This document shows, one piece after another, positions 8,021 to 16,347 of a stretch of 41,351 nt of DNA. Under the pieces are notes generated by a model. It was not told the origin of the DNA. It saw only the letters and a list, made by a program, of their open reading frames with translations, and ran no database searches. The stretch's first letter is position 1. Each line of letters opens with the position of its first letter. The position numbers and the translations under genes were made by a program. The stretch lies in the NCBI GenBank assembly GCA_019309565.1, contig JAFDFZ010000066.1:1-41351 (forward strand). The letters are read 5' to 3'. This stretch comes from Deltaproteobacteria bacterium (lineage in GTDB: Bacteria > Desulfobacterota > Desulfobacteria > Desulfobacterales > SURF-15).

Positions 8021-9154
8021 TCAGCGCCAAATAAAGGGATGTATATAAAATGGCTGACGCCTGATATCATCCATGAAAATCACACGATCCAATGGGAGGG
8101 TACTGCCGTCCAGCCCGTGAAATCCGCCCCATACATCTGTTTTACCTAACTTGCGGTAATTGTCTGCTCCTAAATTGCGCTGCACCCTGAAGGCCTGATC
8201 GTGCAGGTAATGCACTGGCATATAAATCATGTTCCCTGTTTGCTTAAGCTTACTGGATTGAAGGTAATGAGCAGCCTTTGGGTTAATCCAAGGGCGACGC
8301 TGGCAGCCATCCTGCAAAGAAAGAAAAGACAAAGGCGGACGGGCTTTGTCCAGCAGAAGCAATGGCATTTCCGAATCCTCTAACCTGGTTCCCAGGTACT
8401 CTCGAAAGAGGTCAAAGTCAGTTCCCTGCGGAGCCACTAGACGCCAGCCGTTCTTTTCGTCAATAGCTAGAGGCCGTGGATGCATGCGCTTGCCGGAGCA
8501 GACTTTCTGAGCCATGGCGAAATCCTCTTCGGTATCGATATCCAAACATTCCGTATCGTCGGCGTGAACAATGAACACACGCTCGGCATGGCTCAGACCT
8601 TGTAGTTGCCATAACGCGACATGGGCATCTCGACGTTCCAGCGTATATGTGCAGTCAAACATGCGCGCGTAAAAACACGGCTCATTGAAGAAGCGCTTCA
8701 CCCCATTTTTTACAGGATAATAGTAGTCCATGATGGGGTAGGTGCGTGAAGTACAGGTTTTGATCGCCCACGGGTAGCCCGAAAAAATAGCAGTCTGAAT
8801 TGCATGCAGCGTTTCAATCTTTCGGAAAGGCATTGTAGGCATGAACAGTCCCCACCACTCTAGATCAGGCCGCTCTTCCAAGTAATGGGCCTTAACTGCA
8901 GACAGCGGACTGTTATCTCCAGCTAGCTCTGCGGGACGATTCAAGATGGAAACCTCATGCTCATGGTAGAAAGATCGTATGATGTCCGATATCTCTTCAC
9001 TTTCCGTTGATACGGTAATGTCTGAAAAAATGTTGGACTCCAATAATGTGTCTATCGTCCAACAGATAAGTGGTTTGTCCCCAAGCATACTAATATTTTT
9101 TTTTGGAAGCCTCTTCGATCCTATCCGGGCAGGGACAAGTGCGCCGATTTTCAT
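8021..9154 (-). CDS. CMP-nonulosonate (acylneuraminate) cytidylyltransferase with an extra C-terminal domain
   Basis: A 377-residue protein. Residues 1 to about 225 are a CTP_transf_3 domain: ALVPARIGSKRLPKKN (5-20) is the nucleotide-binding signature of NeuA/LegF/PseF enzymes, which activate nonulosonic acids with CTP to CMP-sugars in the cytoplasm. ECLDIDTEEDFAMAQ closes that domain in the usual way. Usual single-domain members are about 230 residues; here another ~150 residues follow, rich in Trp, Pro and His, that I do not recognise. The ATG at 9154 overlaps the stop of the upstream glycosyltransferase by 4 nt (ATGA), so they are translationally coupled. With the NeuB-like gene at 17432-19262 it makes a nonulosonate pathway likely. 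Confidence 0.8.
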   Translation of the reverse strand: MKIGALVPARIGSKRLPKKNISMLGDKPLICWTIDTLLESNIFSDITVSTESEEISDIIRSFYHEHEVSILNRPAELAGDNSPLSAVKAHYLEERPDLEWWGLFMPTMPFRKIETLHAIQTAIFSGYPWAIKTCTSRTYPIMDYYYPVKNGVKRFFNEPCFYARMFDCTYTLERRDAHVALWQLQGLSHAERVFIVHADDTECLDIDTEEDFAMAQKVCSGKRMHPRPLAIDEKNGWRLVAPQGTDFDLFREYLGTRLEDSEMPLLLLDKARPPLSFLSLQDGCQRRPWINPKAAHYLQSSKLKQTGNMIYMPVHYLHDQAFRVQRNLGADNYRKLGKTDVWGGFHGLDGSTLPLDRVIFMDDIRRQPFYIHPFIWR

Positions 9155-10044
9155 TTGTTTTGCTCCTTGTCGTCTCTTGAATAGACTTCATTTAACGATT
9201 TATATTGATTTGTCGGCAGACCGCCGAACTTGAATTTATAACGCTCCGTTCCCTCGAAGACCTCCAGAGATGTATCTGTTTTAATCGCCGTGGGAATTAA
9301 CATTGTAGCTGTTTCGTAAATTCCGCAGTTAAAGGCCCATTTAGCAAGTTTTTCCGGTGAGGAAATACCCTTCAACGGATGGCTGAATCCATGTTCAATG
9401 TGCAGCATGTGAAACTGGTCCGGGGGAATAAGAATTCTCCGCCATCCGAGGTGACCTGCGTGGGCCACGATCCATGAATCCATGGAGCCGGCAGTCAGCA
9501 GAAAAGGGGGGGCGGGAATGAAATGTTTCCGGCCGTCGGTCGCCCGCATGGCAAAGAGGTCAACGGCGGTCCACTCCTCGGGTATTGCGGCTGAAAGAGC
9601 GGTAGTGAAATCATCAAGTGTATGGAGTGGTCCTGAGAATTGCCAATTGTGCCGTGGAAGACTGTAGAGTGTGTTCATCTCGATGTTCTGTTGGATCCAA
9701 GCAAGAACCCCAGGGCCGAGTACAATATCTCCGTTTATGTAGACGAAGATTTCTGTATCGCAGTCCATAAGAATGGTTTCGAACATGTTCTTGAAACTGC
9801 GCTGTGGACCGGGGAAGAGGTATTGACGGTACCACGGCACCACGACACAGGCATAACCGTTTTCTGACGCATATGCCGCTGTTTCGTGCTCATCCGGCCA
9901 GCAGATGAACTTGATCTTCAAGCCCTCGACATCTTGCCATTTAAGTGCGTTCAGCACAGTCTCGTTGCGTTCCACCCATTTGTTCCTGAAAGGACGGAAC
10001 CCCACATACACCGTCAAATCTCGATTTCCTTTTGTGATTTTCAT
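9151..10044 (-). CDS. Probable glycosyltransferase, GT-A-like fold
   Basis: A 297-residue protein without membrane segments. TEIFVYINGDIVL (97-109) resembles the metal-binding DxD region of GT-A glycosyltransferases (here NGD), preceded by an N-terminal strand-helix pattern (TVYVGFRP, IKFICWP). Late residues DSWIVAHAGHLGW resemble the acceptor-side helix of such enzymes. I cannot give a CAZy family. It is coupled to the cytidylyltransferase gene by a 4-nt overlap and starts 39 nt after the end of the in-frame continuation of the interrupted sulfotransferase gene. Context suggests transfer of a sugar, perhaps the CMP-activated one, onto the glycan. Confidence 0.6.
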   Translation of the reverse strand: MKITKGNRDLTVYVGFRPFRNKWVERNETVLNALKWQDVEGLKIKFICWPDEHETAAYASENGYACVVVPWYRQYLFPGPQRSFKNMFETILMDCDTEIFVYINGDIVLGPGVLAWIQQNIEMNTLYSLPRHNWQFSGPLHTLDDFTTALSAAIPEEWTAVDLFAMRATDGRKHFIPAPPFLLTAGSMDSWIVAHAGHLGWRRILIPPDQFHMLHIEHGFSHPLKGISSPEKLAKWAFNCGIYETATMLIPTAIKTDTSLEVFEGTERYKFKFGGLPTNQYKSLNEVYSRDDKEQNK

Positions 10045-10083
10045 AATAATGTGTATTCCATGGCATTTAGGTTGTTCTTAAAT

Positions 10084-10242
10084 CTACCAATCCATGCTTT
10101 GTTCATATCCTATGGCGATCAATTCCCTTCCGCATGCCTTTTTAACGGCCTGTTTGTTTAGCTCAGTGTAATGATTTTTCCAATCGCCCACTATGCCTTT
10201 TCTGTAATGATGTGAATTGTCGCTTTCCCCAGGCTTTCGACC
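10084..10242 (-). pseudogene. In-frame C-terminal continuation of the interrupted sulfotransferase, beyond the TGA
   Basis: Reading on from the TGA at 10243-10245 in the same frame gives 52 codons and a TAG at 10084-10086. The peptide contains GESDNSHHYRKGIVGDWKNHY and ends IAIGYEQSMDW, closely matching the paralogue end (GESDNTHHYRKGIVGDWK..., EIGYEYNFDW). No ribosome site or own start codon is visible. It is therefore the missing end of the upstream gene and not a separate one. With it included, the gap to the next gene shrinks from about 198 to 39 nt, as expected for this cluster. Confidence 0.85.
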
Positions 10243-11229
10243 TCATGAGAAATATTCGAAAGAAGTAGCCTGTATTATATTGGTGATAGTTTCATCATCC
10301 AAGAAAAGGTTAAGGAAATTTGCCAATCGAAGTATGGCTTTTCTTGGATCAAGTCTTAGATCTTCATACCTGATTTTTAAAACCCTAGGTAATTTTAGCC
10401 ATTTTAAAATTTCCCTAGCCTTCTTTGCCACGAACGAAGGGTTCGGATGAAACGTTGATCTTTTGTAAAAGGAATAGGAAACCTGAATATCTCGCGGATC
10501 CCGATAAAGAAAGATCGAAGTTACCCGGCTATCTAAAATGAACGATATCAACTCATCGGTCAATTGGAAATGGTCTACAGTGTATTGACCATTGGTAAGA
10601 TCATAAAAGATAAAATTATTTATTATTCTCTTTATTCCAATCCGGATCGCTGCATCTACTTCCATGCAACCATAAGGTAAAAGAAGGAACCTGAGAATCC
10701 ATTCAAACCAATGAGTACCGCATCGTTCAGCGGTGGCAACCAATAGAGGGGTTCGTGGACGGTTATCTAAAGGGACAAGAGGGGGGTTATGTGGTGAATC
10801 ATAGAAAAAGTAGACCGGAACAGATGGAAGTCGTTTCCCTATTATTTCCTTGATTTCAGGGTAATGATCTGGTGCGGTGACACACAAGATTATGTCGATG
10901 TCTGAAGGCGGTTCGTTCTCCGGATGGAAAACTGGATACGAAGACGAAAAGAATACCGAGAGTTCATAACTAACAAATCGCATATAGTATGCGTTACGGT
11001 CAAGAAATCCACGTATCTTGAAACAGTCGTAATTCTCAAACACCATAGCGGTAAGTCGGCCCATAACGCTGGCCCCGTAAATATAGGTATTAATGGGTTT
11101 AGGTGGTGTGTGTTGTTTGGCAATTTGTTGTGCTAGGTGATGAAGACCTGTAAGTACCTTGAATACCGGGGCAAGGTTGTTGATGTCGTAATGCATCAAT
11201 CCACCCCAATGCTGTAGATGATCATTCAT
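10243..11229 (-). CDS. Rossmann-domain/sulfotransferase fusion, cut short by an in-frame TGA
   Basis: The open frame gives 328 residues. Residues about 46-160 form a Rossmann-like domain (TYIYGASVMGRLTAMVFE, then DIDIILCVTAP). Residues 162-328 are a sulfotransferase domain with P-loop VATAERCGTHW (164-174) and FLYRDPRDIQVS (240-251). It is a clear paralogue of the gene at 11883-13034. At the point where the paralogue has Val331 the frame has TGA (10243-10245), and the following 52 codons in the same frame still encode the paralogue's conserved C-terminus. The stop-terminated product would lack the RKGIVGDWK PAPS-contact motif, so it is probably inactive unless the TGA is read through. The ATG at 11229 has GAGG about 10 nt upstream. 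Confidence 0.75.
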   Translation of the reverse strand: MNDHLQHWGGLMHYDINNLAPVFKVLTGLHHLAQQIAKQHTPPKPINTYIYGASVMGRLTAMVFENYDCFKIRGFLDRNAYYMRFVSYELSVFFSSSYPVFHPENEPPSDIDIILCVTAPDHYPEIKEIIGKRLPSVPVYFFYDSPHNPPLVPLDNRPRTPLLVATAERCGTHWFEWILRFLLLPYGCMEVDAAIRIGIKRIINNFIFYDLTNGQYTVDHFQLTDELISFILDSRVTSIFLYRDPRDIQVSYSFYKRSTFHPNPSFVAKKAREILKWLKLPRVLKIRYEDLRLDPRKAILRLANFLNLFLDDETITNIIQATSFEYFS

Positions 11230-11241
11230 TTCTCGGTACCC

Positions 11242-11856
11242 TCACGAATGAACCCAGGACACTTTTTCAATAGACTGGAGAATCCCTGGCCGGAAGAAAC
11301 TGTCTTCCACTATTCGTTTCCGATGAGCATAAAGCCTCATGTCAGCCGCGTGGTTGTGTGCAATCAGCTCACGCAGCTCTGGAGTGCATACGATTTTTCG
11401 CGGAAAATCCCTGCCTGTTACGTTTCTTCGAGCCATGGTTTGTGGCAAAGCGAGTTTTTTTAGGAAATAAGGGGCGATTAGGTCGAGGTACTCGGTCAAT
11501 CCCACAAGCCAGAAACCTTTAAAGACATTGACCGCCCTTTCAAAAAGTTCCTGGTCGGTGAGGCCTTCAATAATTTTTCCCGGGTTTTTCATGAAGACAA
11601 TGAGTAGCCATCGACAAATGGTATTGTTTGGAATTCTTCTTTTATACCAATCGAAAAAATCCTCGTTTTTCGTATTTTTTATATGCATATCAAAATGATA
11701 CTGGGAAACTATTTTGAAACCCCAAGGGCCAAGATGCACGAAATCTTCGTGTAATTTCATGTGTTTTGCAAAATGATCCCGTAACGTTTGTCCTCCTGTT
11801 TTGGGGAGATGAGCAAAAAGATAGACATGCTTCCTATTTTCATTATTCATGGGCAA
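11242..11856 (-). CDS. Sulfotransferase family 2-like protein with an apparent internal deletion
   Basis: A 204-residue protein. The P-loop AHLPKTGGQTLRDHF (15-29) is typical of Sulfotransfer_2-type proteins. Right after HEDFVHLGPWG (to residue 46) comes FKIVSQYHFDMH, which in relatives normally follows the 3'-phosphate motif (LRDPxxRIVSQY). The expected intervening ~40-50 residues, including the Arg-Asp-Pro motif, are absent, and the total length is short for the family (usually about 240-270). The frame is intact through the junction, so this looks like an in-frame deletion; activity is doubtful. The C-terminal half (ELRELIAHNHAADMRLYAH) is normal for the family. The ATG at 11856 lies 26 nt after the upstream sulfotransferase gene. 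Confidence 0.65.
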   Translation of the reverse strand: MPMNNENRKHVYLFAHLPKTGGQTLRDHFAKHMKLHEDFVHLGPWGFKIVSQYHFDMHIKNTKNEDFFDWYKRRIPNNTICRWLLIVFMKNPGKIIEGLTDQELFERAVNVFKGFWLVGLTEYLDLIAPYFLKKLALPQTMARRNVTGRDFPRKIVCTPELRELIAHNHAADMRLYAHRKRIVEDSFFRPGILQSIEKVSWVHS

Positions 11857-11882
11857 ACACTTCTTTTTGAGAACCTGTTGAT

Positions 11883-13034
11883 TTACCAGTCAAAATTGTA
11901 TTCATAGCCGATCTCAATCAGTTTACGGCCGCATGTCGCTTTGACCGCCTCTTTGTGCTCCTCGGTATAATGGTTCTTCCAGTCGCCCACTATCCCCTTT
12001 CGGTAGTGATGGGTGTTGTCCGACTCTCCTGGAGATCGTCCGACGGAGAGATATCGAAAAGAGTTGACTTCGGCAATTTTTTTCAGTGTGCTTCGCGGTG
12101 TTGCAATTTTCAGAAATTTTTGCAGGTTGTCCAAGGAACCCACCATGTCATTCACAAGATCTTCGTAGCGCAGCAAATAAACATTATTGAGTTTTTTCCA
12201 TTCGAGAATCTGTTTTGTTCTCTGGACCACGGCATTTAGGTTAAATGAGAATTCTTTGTTCCAGTAATAAGCGTTGGAAACTTGTATGTCACGGGGATCA
12301 CGGTATAAAAATACTGCCTTGATTTTGTCTTGGTTGATATAGTTTCGAAGCTCCGGGGTAAGCTGGAAATGATCTATTGTATACTGGCGTGGGAGCATTT
12401 TGGTGAAGATATGCTGATCGATGATTCGCTGCCCTGTGATTGAGGAAGCTGCGATGACCTCGTTAAATCCATTGGCCCCCAGAAGGAAACGAAACATGCT
12501 TTTCAACCAGTGTGTACCGCAGCGGCCGGTTGTGGCGACCAGAATTGGTTTGGGCGCAATTTTCCCCAATGGTATGACGCATGGTACCTTCTCACTATGA
12601 TGAATGAAAACGACAGGGGTGGCAGGCCATTTCTCCTGTAATTTTTTCAGGATGATTTCGTAGTGGGCAGGTGCAGTGGCGCATACTATCAGATCGACAC
12701 TTGTAGGGCATTCTTGGGTGTCAGGATCTATAACCGTTCTTGCCGGCTCCAGGAAAATGCCGAGGTCATGGCTTATCGTATTGAGTAGAGATCCTTTTTG
12801 ATCCAGGTAGCCGCGGACGCGAAAAAGAGGATATTGGGCAAAAATCATTGCCGCCAGCATTCCGATGGTGGAGGCACTGTAAATATAGGTGTCTAATGGT
12901 TGGTGGTTGTTGCGGTATCTTGCGCTGGTTGCCTGAGCAAGCCGGTGGATATTGGCCATAAGTTCTGACAGCGGAACGAGAAGCTTCTGGTCGTATTGAT
13001 TTATGCTGCAAAAATATTGTGTCCGTTCGTGCAT
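11883..13034 (-). CDS. Rossmann-domain/sulfotransferase fusion, intact paralogue
   Basis: From the ATG at 13034 the protein is 383 residues. Residues about 48-160 are a Rossmann-like domain (TYIYSASTIGMLAAMIF, GYLDQKG, VDLIVCATAP) like the N-terminal domain of PglD-type or CoA-binding proteins. Residues 163-383 are a PAPS sulfotransferase with P-loop VATTGRCGTHW (166-176), LYRDPRDIQVS (243-253), LLRYEDL, and the C-terminal RKGIVGDWK (345-353), so all cofactor motifs are present. The start is chosen for GGAG 7 nt upstream; the frame is open to 13046, inside the dehydrogenase gene. It is adjacent to the UDP-sugar dehydrogenase gene, and its broken paralogue lies at 10084-11229. Confidence 0.8.
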   Translation of the reverse strand: MHERTQYFCSINQYDQKLLVPLSELMANIHRLAQATSARYRNNHQPLDTYIYSASTIGMLAAMIFAQYPLFRVRGYLDQKGSLLNTISHDLGIFLEPARTVIDPDTQECPTSVDLIVCATAPAHYEIILKKLQEKWPATPVVFIHHSEKVPCVIPLGKIAPKPILVATTGRCGTHWLKSMFRFLLGANGFNEVIAASSITGQRIIDQHIFTKMLPRQYTIDHFQLTPELRNYINQDKIKAVFLYRDPRDIQVSNAYYWNKEFSFNLNAVVQRTKQILEWKKLNNVYLLRYEDLVNDMVGSLDNLQKFLKIATPRSTLKKIAEVNSFRYLSVGRSPGESDNTHHYRKGIVGDWKNHYTEEHKEAVKATCGRKLIEIGYEYNFDW

Positions 13035-13036
13035 GT

Positions 13037-14281
13037 TTAACTCCAAAAGTTGATAATTGCGGCTCCGGCATGGAGCAGGGGATGCCAGTGCGTCTCAAAA
13101 AACTCGGGATACGGTGTCAGAATGACTGCCACATTAGCTTCGGTCACACAATCTTCCAACGTATCAGTTTGTTGCCACAGACCGTCCGCCCGGGCCAGCG
13201 GGTCATAAACCTTGAGCCGCAGTTGCGGGTAATGGTTTGCAAGATGGTTGGCGATATCAAGAGCCTGTGAGCGTTCTGTCAGGTAGGTGCCTGGTTTGTA
13301 GGCCAGACCCAGCAGGGCTATTTTGGGCCCATGTTTTTCCGCAGCCCGTGCGATTTTTTCCGCAAAACGTTTTGGCTGGGCGTTATTGATTTGCACCACC
13401 GCCTGCTGGAGACCGGCAAGACCGTTCTGCTGTTCAATAAATTTTATAAACGCCTCGTTGTCCCTTGGAAAACAAGGTCCTCCAAAGCCGAGGCCCGGGT
13501 TGATGTATTTGGGGCCGATCCTGGAGTCATACCCGAGCATTTGGCAGATCTTTGCCGCGTTTGCCCCGGAAACATTGTCACAGATCGCCGCAAGATTGTT
13601 GGCGAAACTGATCTTCATGGTACAGTAACAATTGATGGCCAGTTTGGTTATTTCGGCATTGATCAAATTGCTGCGGGCCATGTGCGGCTGATTCCCGCAG
13701 GTGTTTTTATAGATTTCCTCAAGAATATCGCCGGTGCGTTTATCCGATTCCCCGATAAGCACCAGGTCGGGGTTGAGAAAATTTTCGATGACACTGCCTA
13801 TGGCAATAAATTCCGGGTTATAGGCAACGCCGAAGTCCTTGCCAGCTGTTTTGCGGCTCAATTTCTCAAGCAGCGGTATGAAGACCTCCTGGCAGGAACC
13901 GGGCATGACTGTGCTCACAACATTCACTATATGAAATGGCTTTTTTTCGGCAAGAAGCGGCCCCATCTGTTGCAGAACACTTAAAATATGCTCATTGCTG
14001 AAGGCGCCATCCCGGCGGGAAGGCGTGGGTACTATGATGAAGCTGACGGTTGAGTTGTAAAAAGCCTCGGCAAGCGAAGGGGTGAAAGTCATGTTTTCCC
14101 TGGTTTGAGCAAGAAGACACTGCAGGCCTGTCTCAAAAAAAGGGGTTTTCCCGGCATTAAGGTCTTCGACATATTCCGTGCGGAGATCCATGCCGATGAC
14201 GGCAAAGCCGGCTTTCGCAAAACAGGCGGCGGTGCAGAGACCGAGTTTTCCCAGGCCTATTATCGACAGGGTCTCTTTCAT
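13037..14281 (-). CDS. UDP-glucose/GDP-mannose-type sugar nucleotide 6-dehydrogenase
   Basis: A 414-residue protein from the ATG at 14281. The NAD-binding GLGKLG (9-14) opens the Rossmann domain, YNPEF (154-158) and the central helix NAEITKLAIN follow, and the catalytic cysteine is Cys270 in GFGGPCFPRDN. The C-terminal UDP-binding domain contains ALLGLAYKPGT and VYDPLA. These enzymes oxidise C6 of a nucleotide sugar to a uronic acid with two NAD+; the substrate (UDP-Glc, UDP-GlcNAc or other) cannot be told. The start is fixed by GGGGAG about 4 nt upstream and by an ATGA overlap with the end of the glycosyltransferase gene. It supplies an acidic sugar to the cluster's glycan. Confidence 0.88.
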   Translation of the reverse strand: MKETLSIIGLGKLGLCTAACFAKAGFAVIGMDLRTEYVEDLNAGKTPFFETGLQCLLAQTRENMTFTPSLAEAFYNSTVSFIIVPTPSRRDGAFSNEHILSVLQQMGPLLAEKKPFHIVNVVSTVMPGSCQEVFIPLLEKLSRKTAGKDFGVAYNPEFIAIGSVIENFLNPDLVLIGESDKRTGDILEEIYKNTCGNQPHMARSNLINAEITKLAINCYCTMKISFANNLAAICDNVSGANAAKICQMLGYDSRIGPKYINPGLGFGGPCFPRDNEAFIKFIEQQNGLAGLQQAVVQINNAQPKRFAEKIARAAEKHGPKIALLGLAYKPGTYLTERSQALDIANHLANHYPQLRLKVYDPLARADGLWQQTDTLEDCVTEANVAVILTPYPEFFETHWHPLLHAGAAIINFWS

Positions 14282-15114
14282 CCACTCCCCTTTGAAACGA
14301 TTTCCAGGTGTTCCCGGGCCCTTTCGCAGCATATGATGCTTTCGCGTATCAGGTTTTCATAGCCTTTATGCCGCCAGGATGCTGGTTCGTTTTGGTTTTG
14401 GGCATCATGCTTTCTGACGCAGTATAGTGTTTTGGCAATGTGGTGGAAGGATGCCCCAGCCATGGCAAAGCGCAGATACATGTCATAATCGTTGGCGTTC
14501 CGGTAGCCGGGATCATAAAAACCCACCGTATCGTGCAGTGTTCTCCGGTAAAGCTTGCAGACCCCCAGATGATACCAGTCGGAGAAGCAGGCTTGAAAAG
14601 AGTAGTTCGGTTTTTTCAGATGTTGCAGGATCCTGCCTTTGTCGTCCACCAGGAACATGTCGGCATACACAAAATCACAGCCGGTTCGTTCCAGGCAGGT
14701 GACCATCTGGCTTATGGCCCCAGGGAAAAAATAGTCATCGGCCGGAAGATAGGTGCAGTATGTGCCCTGGGCCGCCTTGAATCCTTCATTGTAGGAAGAT
14801 GTGCCGCCGATGTTCTCGTCGCTCTGCAGCACGGTTATTTGGCGGTTTTGTGGATATCGAAGTTCCTCCTGTCGGATAATCTTGCTGTTTATGGTTTGGG
14901 GAGAGTAACGTTTTAAAAAAGAAACCCTTTGCTGGCCGACCTCCTTTAAAAAGGCATTGATTACCTCTTTTGTATTATCCGTTGAGCCGTGATTGCAGAT
15001 TATGATTTCAATATTGGGATAATCCTGGAACATGACGCTGTCTAGGGCTATGGGAAGATAGTGGCCCTGGTTATATGTGGGAACAACGATGCTCACAAGA
15101 GGTTGGTCAGTCAT
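14278..15114 (-). CDS. Family 2 glycosyltransferase
   Basis: A 278-residue GT2 protein. VSIVVPTYNQGHYLPIALDS (8-27) is the standard nucleotide-binding entry; the usual DDGSTD is CNHGSTD here, a departure at the first acidic position. The DxD-equivalent lies in YLPADDYFFPGAI, with VYADMFLVDDKG after it. There are no membrane segments, so it acts at the cytoplasmic face on a lipid-linked or protein acceptor using a nucleotide sugar. It overlaps the dehydrogenase gene by 4 nt and follows the radical SAM gene by 5 nt, so it is part of a tight operon. Confidence 0.85.
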   Translation of the reverse strand: MTDQPLVSIVVPTYNQGHYLPIALDSVMFQDYPNIEIIICNHGSTDNTKEVINAFLKEVGQQRVSFLKRYSPQTINSKIIRQEELRYPQNRQITVLQSDENIGGTSSYNEGFKAAQGTYCTYLPADDYFFPGAISQMVTCLERTGCDFVYADMFLVDDKGRILQHLKKPNYSFQACFSDWYHLGVCKLYRRTLHDTVGFYDPGYRNANDYDMYLRFAMAGASFHHIAKTLYCVRKHDAQNQNEPASWRHKGYENLIRESIICCERAREHLEIVSKGSG

Positions 15115-15119
15115 AGGTC

Positions 15120-16337
15120 TTATATGAATTTATAAGTCATGCTGTCTTGCTGGATAACGTGCTCGAAGATCTGATTATGGGGCTGATAGGTGCAGCGAGG
15201 GCAGTGCCTTAGATCGATCCTGTCAAATATTTCCCAGTGCTGATCCGAGCCCCAGAACTCCTCCACCTTCCTGAAGTCGGTCATATACTCTTTGCTTTCC
15301 AGCCGTAAGTCACCCCGCCTGTCACAGCAGAGACCTAAGCAGAACTGTTCTTTTTCGGGCTCACGGGGAGGCATGAAAACAGATGTCATGAAAACAGCGT
15401 GGCAGGTGGTAAAAAGGTTCGCCTTATTTAACTCCGGGTCGAATTTATGGGTTATTCCATAGATTCCGAAATTATCATCTTCAAGTGCCCGTGCTTTTTC
15501 CAGTTGCATAGCCAGTTCTTGTCTGACACCGGGGTCGAATATACGTTCTGTTGCCGAGCCGATTTTGTTCCAGATAATACCGGCAGGACGCAGATGAAAG
15601 TTTTTACAGCCTATCTTTTTTGCTGTTTCAGCGGCCGGGAGGATATCGTGAATATTGCCGTTGTAAAGCAGAAACTTGTAGCTGACACCATAGCCAGGCT
15701 GATCGGTTGCGAGTTTGCAGGACTTGCGGTGAATATGTTCATTGAGCCTGGCGATATTGTTGCATACCTTATCGTAGAGATTTTTGCCTTTTAACCGTTG
15801 AAAAGTATTGGGGCTCCCGGCATCAACGGAAATCCCCACCCAGGTGCAAAGCGAGAGGGGTTCTATGAATTTATCGATAAGCGTCCCGTTGGTTACAATG
15901 CCGACCTCAATACCCCGGCTGACACATGCTTCGATAAAAGAATCGATGTCCGGATGCAGCAGGGGTTCTCCCCCTCCGGCAATGCAGACTGCTTCCACGC
16001 CGGCCGGCCATTCAGGGCATCCCCGCCAGCGGGCCAGAAAATCAGCCAGCTCCAGCAAAGTCTGTTTTTTTATTTTCTGATGCCTTTTTTCCAGGATAAA
16101 TGAAGCGTTGCACCACTTGCATGAAAGATTACACATGTTTACCGGGTCGACAGTGACAAGAGCGGGTTGCGGAATAGGTTTTCCCCGCTCAATCAGGCGC
16201 CACCGGTATACCTGGGCTAACAGCTTGTAACTGTTAAAAGGGTTCCATTTTCTGGCTGGGTTCCATTCCTTCATTGGTACCATTCTGCTTTGGTACGGTT
16301 CTGCTTTAAAATTGGTTTTCAACACCTCTTTGCCCAC
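15120..16337 (-). CDS. Radical SAM protein with SPASM-like C-terminal cysteines
   Basis: Up to 405 residues. The 4Fe-4S motif is CNLSCKWC (cysteines 69, 73, 76), with CIAGGGEPLLHPD and VGISVDAGSPNTF marking the radical SAM barrel. The C-terminal part carries further cysteines (CLGLCC, CPRC) in the position of a SPASM/twitch auxiliary cluster domain. Such proteins modify peptides or small molecules; in polysaccharide loci their substrates are mostly unknown. Start: GTG at 16337 has only a weak AGG; ATG codons at residues 19 and 22 are alternatives. It lies between the small membrane ORF and the GT2 gene. Confidence 0.78.
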   Translation of the reverse strand: MGKEVLKTNFKAEPYQSRMVPMKEWNPARKWNPFNSYKLLAQVYRWRLIERGKPIPQPALVTVDPVNMCNLSCKWCNASFILEKRHQKIKKQTLLELADFLARWRGCPEWPAGVEAVCIAGGGEPLLHPDIDSFIEACVSRGIEVGIVTNGTLIDKFIEPLSLCTWVGISVDAGSPNTFQRLKGKNLYDKVCNNIARLNEHIHRKSCKLATDQPGYGVSYKFLLYNGNIHDILPAAETAKKIGCKNFHLRPAGIIWNKIGSATERIFDPGVRQELAMQLEKARALEDDNFGIYGITHKFDPELNKANLFTTCHAVFMTSVFMPPREPEKEQFCLGLCCDRRGDLRLESKEYMTDFRKVEEFWGSDQHWEIFDRIDLRHCPRCTYQPHNQIFEHVIQQDSMTYKFI

Positions 16338-16347
16338 TCTGCCTGTT

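Noticed and set aside
10243..10290. SECIS-like element after the in-frame TGA
   Set aside because: Only a 4-bp GTCG/CGAC stem was found, without the usual stem length and GU-containing loop, so selenocysteine is not claimed.
13331..13984. 217-residue plus-strand frame
   Set aside because: Antisense of the sugar nucleotide dehydrogenase, whose motifs are complete.
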